Assembly (NCBI GenBank): GCA_964616985.1
Contig: CAZTVF010000165.1
Coordinates: 1-9,523 of the forward strand
Direction: 5' to 3'
DNA: 9,523 nt
Source: CAZTVF01 sp964616985
GTDB lineage: Bacteria > Planctomycetota > Phycisphaerae > SM23-33
The position numbers and the translations under genes were made by a program. Below, piece after piece: positions 7,804 through 9,523 of this stretch. Within the stretch, counting starts at the first letter, position 1; each line of letters opens with the position of its first letter. Under the pieces are notes generated by a model that was given only the letters and a program-made list of their open reading frames with translations, was not told the DNA's origin and did not search any database.

Positions 7804-7914
7804 CCAGATCAAGACCTCGTGGCGCAGCCGATGAGACATGTTGCGGTCACAGCAAGCCCGGTCTGACATGGCGCGTCCTGATCACGCTCATGGGGAACCA
7901 TGGCTTCGATATCG

Positions 7915-7942
7915 AGTCTATCACCTCAAGCTGGCACCACAA
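7915..7942 (-). promoter_or_regulatory. Weak candidate promoter for the PEP-CTERM gene
   Basis: TTGTGG (7942-7937) and TAGACT (7920-7915) are 16 bp apart on the minus strand. Transcription would start near 7908 and give a leader of about 150 nt containing the hairpin at 7781-7803. The match is modest, and other weak pairs exist in the gap. A 10-bp palindrome (TCGATATCGA, 7906-7915) lies at the presumed start point. Confidence 0.25.
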
Positions 7943-7953
7943 TCTCGGATCCA
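7942..7953 (-). repeat. 12-mer upstream of PEP-CTERM gene, near-copy of the sulfatase-upstream element
   Basis: TGGATCCGAGAT on the minus strand matches the element at 3725-3736 in 11 of 12 positions and the same orientation. It lies between the palindrome at 7958-7978 and the putative -35 box of the leftward gene, where an activator or repressor site would be reasonable. Confidence 0.3.
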
Positions 7954-7957
7954 ATTA

Positions 7958-7978
7958 ATTCTGTTGCGAAAGCAGAAT
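7958..7978. promoter_or_regulatory. Candidate operator palindrome in the divergent control region
   Basis: ATTCTG (7958-7963) and CAGAAT (7973-7978) form a 6-bp inverted repeat with a 9-bp centre, 21 bp overall. It overlaps the putative -35 box of the regulator gene and lies beside the presumed promoter of the PEP-CTERM gene. A dimeric GntR-type protein bound here could repress itself and control the leftward gene. Binding is inferred from position and symmetry. Confidence 0.45.
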
Positions 7979-7993
7979 AATGACCCGTAATAT
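7964..7993 (+). promoter_or_regulatory. Candidate sigma-70-type promoter of the GntR-family regulator
   Basis: TTGCGA (7964-7969) and TAATAT (7988-7993) are separated by 18 bp in a locally AT-rich stretch. Transcription would begin near 8000, leaving a short leader that still contains the GAGG ribosome binding site at 8003-8006. The -35 box lies inside the palindrome at 7958-7978. Confidence 0.45.
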
Positions 7994-8014
7994 AGAACAC
8001 CAGAGGTGCTGACT

Positions 8015-9088
8015 ATGCCCAGACCGCCGGTCTACACGCACGTCCTGTCGGTGCTGCGGGACAGGATCGCCTGCGGCCGATACGGCCTCGGAGAGACGCT
8101 GCCCGATCGCCGGGCCTTGTGCCAGGAGTTGGGCGTCTGCATGGCCACCCTCCAGAAGGCGATGCAAATTCTTCTGGCGGAAGGCTTTCTGACGGCTCGT
8201 CCGAGACATGGCACCGCCGTAAGCGATAGCCTTCCCTTCGTGAGGAGGTACGGCATCCTCACGATCCCCAGTCGCGACAAGCCCGGCAGCGAGACGCTGT
8301 GGACGAGACTTCATGCCGCGATTGTCGAGCAGGCGCTCGTCATCGCGCAGGAACAGGGGTTGGAGTTCACGTTCTATGAGGGGCTGGTTCTGCGAGAAGA
8401 CGCCGAATCGTACAAGCGGCTGGAGGATGACATCCGCAGCCGCCGGCTCGGGGGACTTGTGCTCATAATGTTCGCCCAGATGTTCATGTCGCTCCCGGTT
8501 TTTTCACTGCCGGAGCTCCCACCGGTCGTCAGCGCCGGCGTGAGCTCGCGGGAGGCGAGCCGCCGCTGGCCGTGGTGCACCGCCGTGGAAGGCCCCGACC
8601 CGACCAAGTTCATCGACCAGGCTCTGGCTTTCCTGGCCGCTCGCCGCCGGCGTCGGCTGGCGGTCCTGGCGATGTGGCCGCCGAACACCTGGGACTACCT
8701 CCGCCAAGCTATTTCAAGGTATTCGATGACCAACGCCCCCTGGCACAATCACAGGCTGGTGTCGCAGAACCTGGCTTCGGCAGGCGCGATATGCCAGCTC
8801 TTGATGATGGCCTCTGATCGGCCTGACGCGATCCTGATAGGCGACGACAACCTTGTGCCCCACGCAACAGCCGGGCTGAAGGCATCCGTGCGATATCACC
8901 CGGAAGAGGTGGACGTCGTCGGTTGGTGCAACTTCCCGCATCCGCCCGAGGCGCATGTGCCCGTTCACTTCCTGGGGCCGGACATCAAGCAACTCCTGCT
9001 GGATTGGCTGGCCGCACTCCGCGCCGAGCAAGCTCGCCGCCAGCACGCCGCTCTGGCGGCGAGGGGCGGAAGCCTGGATGGCATTTAA
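8015..9088 (+). CDS. GntR-family transcriptional regulator with LacI-type ligand-binding domain
   Basis: This 357-residue protein has an N-terminal GntR winged helix-turn-helix (residues about 5-70): Y7..V10...LR..I18..G21.Y23..G26..LP30, then L35...LGV41, T45...A49, EGFL59 and a wing ending GTAV69. The remainder (about 78-340) resembles a LacI/GalR-type periplasmic-binding-protein fold; the segment RPDAILIGDDNLVPHATAGLKA near 267-288 is typical of its C-terminal lobe. The layout is that of AraR-like regulators, which usually sense sugars. An Arg-rich stretch (RRRRR near 209-213) sits where relatives often have GHRRI. ATG 8015 is chosen because GAGG (8003-8006) lies 8 nt upstream; the in-frame GTG at 8006 would overlap that site. 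The gene is divergent from the PEP-CTERM gene, suggesting it controls that cluster and itself. The ligand is not identifiable. No terminator is evident after the TAA. Confidence 0.93.
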   Translation: MPRPPVYTHVLSVLRDRIACGRYGLGETLPDRRALCQELGVCMATLQKAMQILLAEGFLTARPRHGTAVSDSLPFVRRYGILTIPSRDKPGSETLWTRLHAAIVEQALVIAQEQGLEFTFYEGLVLREDAESYKRLEDDIRSRRLGGLVLIMFAQMFMSLPVFSLPELPPVVSAGVSSREASRRWPWCTAVEGPDPTKFIDQALAFLAARRRRRLAVLAMWPPNTWDYLRQAISRYSMTNAPWHNHRLVSQNLASAGAICQLLMMASDRPDAILIGDDNLVPHATAGLKASVRYHPEEVDVVGWCNFPHPPEAHVPVHFLGPDIKQLLLDWLAALRAEQARRQHAALAARGGSLDGI

Positions 9089-9457
9089 GGATGCCGTGTC
9101 CGTCTGAGTGGGCGCGCGTGTCGCTCGACCTTCTATGAGAATGGCCGCAGTGTCAAGACGGAATCTTCGCAGTGGTTTTCTGGTGGCGTTCGGAAAAGCC
9201 CGGCGATCGGTCGGTCGGCAGAGGAGCTGACTTTGGGGCAGACCGAAAGGCGCGCTGCATGCCGTCCGGAGTCGCTGTCCCCGCGTATACCCCATGCCAG
9301 CGTTGGTGGCAGTCAAGGCATGCCATACAAACCTCGTCTTTCTTCACGGTTGCCAGCCTTCCGTTCCATGCGTTGTTGCGCCGCGTTCCTTACTTCTGAT
9401 TATCGGCGGTCTCGATGCGGTTCGCGCGCGGGTCGCCCGCTTCTATCGCTGCGGGCG
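9089..9457. other. Gap of about 370 bp with no supportable gene
   Basis: Short open frames occur on both strands but lack convincing ribosome sites, conserved motifs or consistent GC at third codon positions. One 64-codon minus-strand frame (9347-9153, GTG start) contains a CxxCxxCH string and is discussed as a finding. A TTGACA box lies on the minus strand at 9156-9151, but no well-spaced -10 box follows. The only clear structure is the hairpin at 9434-9457. Confidence 0.5.
9434..9457 (-). terminator. GC-rich hairpin directly after a putative stop codon
   Basis: On the minus strand CGCCCGC (9457-9451) and GCGGGCG (9440-9434) form a perfect 7-bp stem around a 10-nt loop. It starts immediately after the TGA at 9460-9458. 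No T-run follows, so it may be an incomplete terminator or mRNA 3' stem. Its position supports a gene ending at 9458. Confidence 0.4.
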
Positions 9458-9523
9458 TCACCGTCTGGCTCCGAACACATTCCGTACCGCGCGCAGGTAC
9501 CCATAACCCCAGCGCATGTCGGG
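9458..9523 (-). CDS. Possible 3' end of a gene entering from the right
   Basis: A minus-strand frame runs in from the window edge for 21 codons (PDMRWGYGYLRAVRNVFGARR) and stops at TGA 9460-9458. Codons are mostly GC-ending, and a GC-rich hairpin follows at once. The piece is too short to assign a family, and a chance open frame of this length is likely enough to keep confidence low. Confidence 0.3.
   Translation of the reverse strand, partial: PDMRWGYGYLRAVRNVFGARR

Noticed and set aside
7759..7869. N-terminal extension of the PEP-CTERM protein by 37 residues
   Set aside because: The frame is open, but it would bury the signal peptide behind a polar stretch. The strong AAGGAGG before the ATG at 7758 fixes the real start.
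7906..7915. 10-bp perfect palindrome TCGATATCGA as an operator
   Set aside because: A short self-complementary decamer without a second copy in the window is weak evidence on its own. It is noted only as part of the divergent region.
8006..8014. GTG start for the regulator three codons upstream
   Set aside because: The GTG overlaps the GAGG that serves the ATG at 8015, and nothing upstream of it resembles a ribosome binding site.
9130..9156. Minus-strand promoter with a perfect TTGACA
   Set aside because: The only -10-like box (TAGAAG, 9135-9130) is at 15 bp spacing and matches poorly. It would drive transcription antisense into the regulator with no gene to serve.
8714..9316. Minus-strand open frame of 200 codons overlapping the regulator's 3' half
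   Set aside because: It is largely antisense to the GntR/LacI-type gene and shows no family motifs. Its start region lies in the gene-poor stretch without a good ribosome site.

Overview
The window is GC-rich bacterial DNA carrying four substantial genes. A GntR-type regulator points right (8015-9088). Three genes point left: a large secreted PEP-CTERM protein (7758-3856), a formylglycine-type sulfatase (3697-2192) and an FAD-dependent oxidoreductase (2108 to beyond the left edge). Four features suggest the PVC group, most likely Planctomycetota (Phycisphaerae-like), with Lentisphaerota, Kiritimatiellota or Verrucomicrobiota as alternatives. These are autotransporter-type beta-strand repeats joined to a PEP-CTERM tail, a sulfatase of the 'DTLRPDHLGCYG' kind, a large FAD_oxidored-family protein beside it, and a GntR/LacI hybrid regulator. 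The taxonomy is inferred from gene content only.

Layout: 1-2108 (minus) is the FAD oxidoreductase, cut at its 3' end by the window edge. 2109-2191 is a short gap with a small hairpin. 2192-3697 (minus) is the sulfatase, with a GTG start and a strong ribosome binding site. 3698-3855 is a gap with a 7-bp inverted repeat, a weak promoter candidate and a 12-mer that recurs upstream of the PEP-CTERM gene. 3856-7758 (minus) is the 1300-residue PEP-CTERM protein, with a signal peptide, a trypsin-like domain, four PATR-like repeats and a PEP-CTERM anchor. 7759-8014 is the divergent control region, holding a palindrome that overlaps the regulator's -35 box. 8015-9088 (plus) is the regulator. 9089-9457 holds no gene I can support. 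9458-9523 (minus) may be the last codons of another gene, followed by a GC-rich hairpin.

Working model (inference): the regulator senses a small ligand, probably a sugar, through its LacI-like domain. It may control both itself and the leftward genes from the shared divergent region. The leftward genes look like an accessory catabolic cluster: a surface-exposed, probably proteolytic PEP-CTERM protein, an apparently cytoplasmic sulfatase, and an FAD oxidoreductase of unknown substrate. A sulfated glycan or glycoprotein is a reasonable but unproven target. No transporter, glycoside hydrolase or sulfatase-maturating enzyme is visible here. I saw no tRNA, rRNA, CRISPR array, insertion sequence or integrase.
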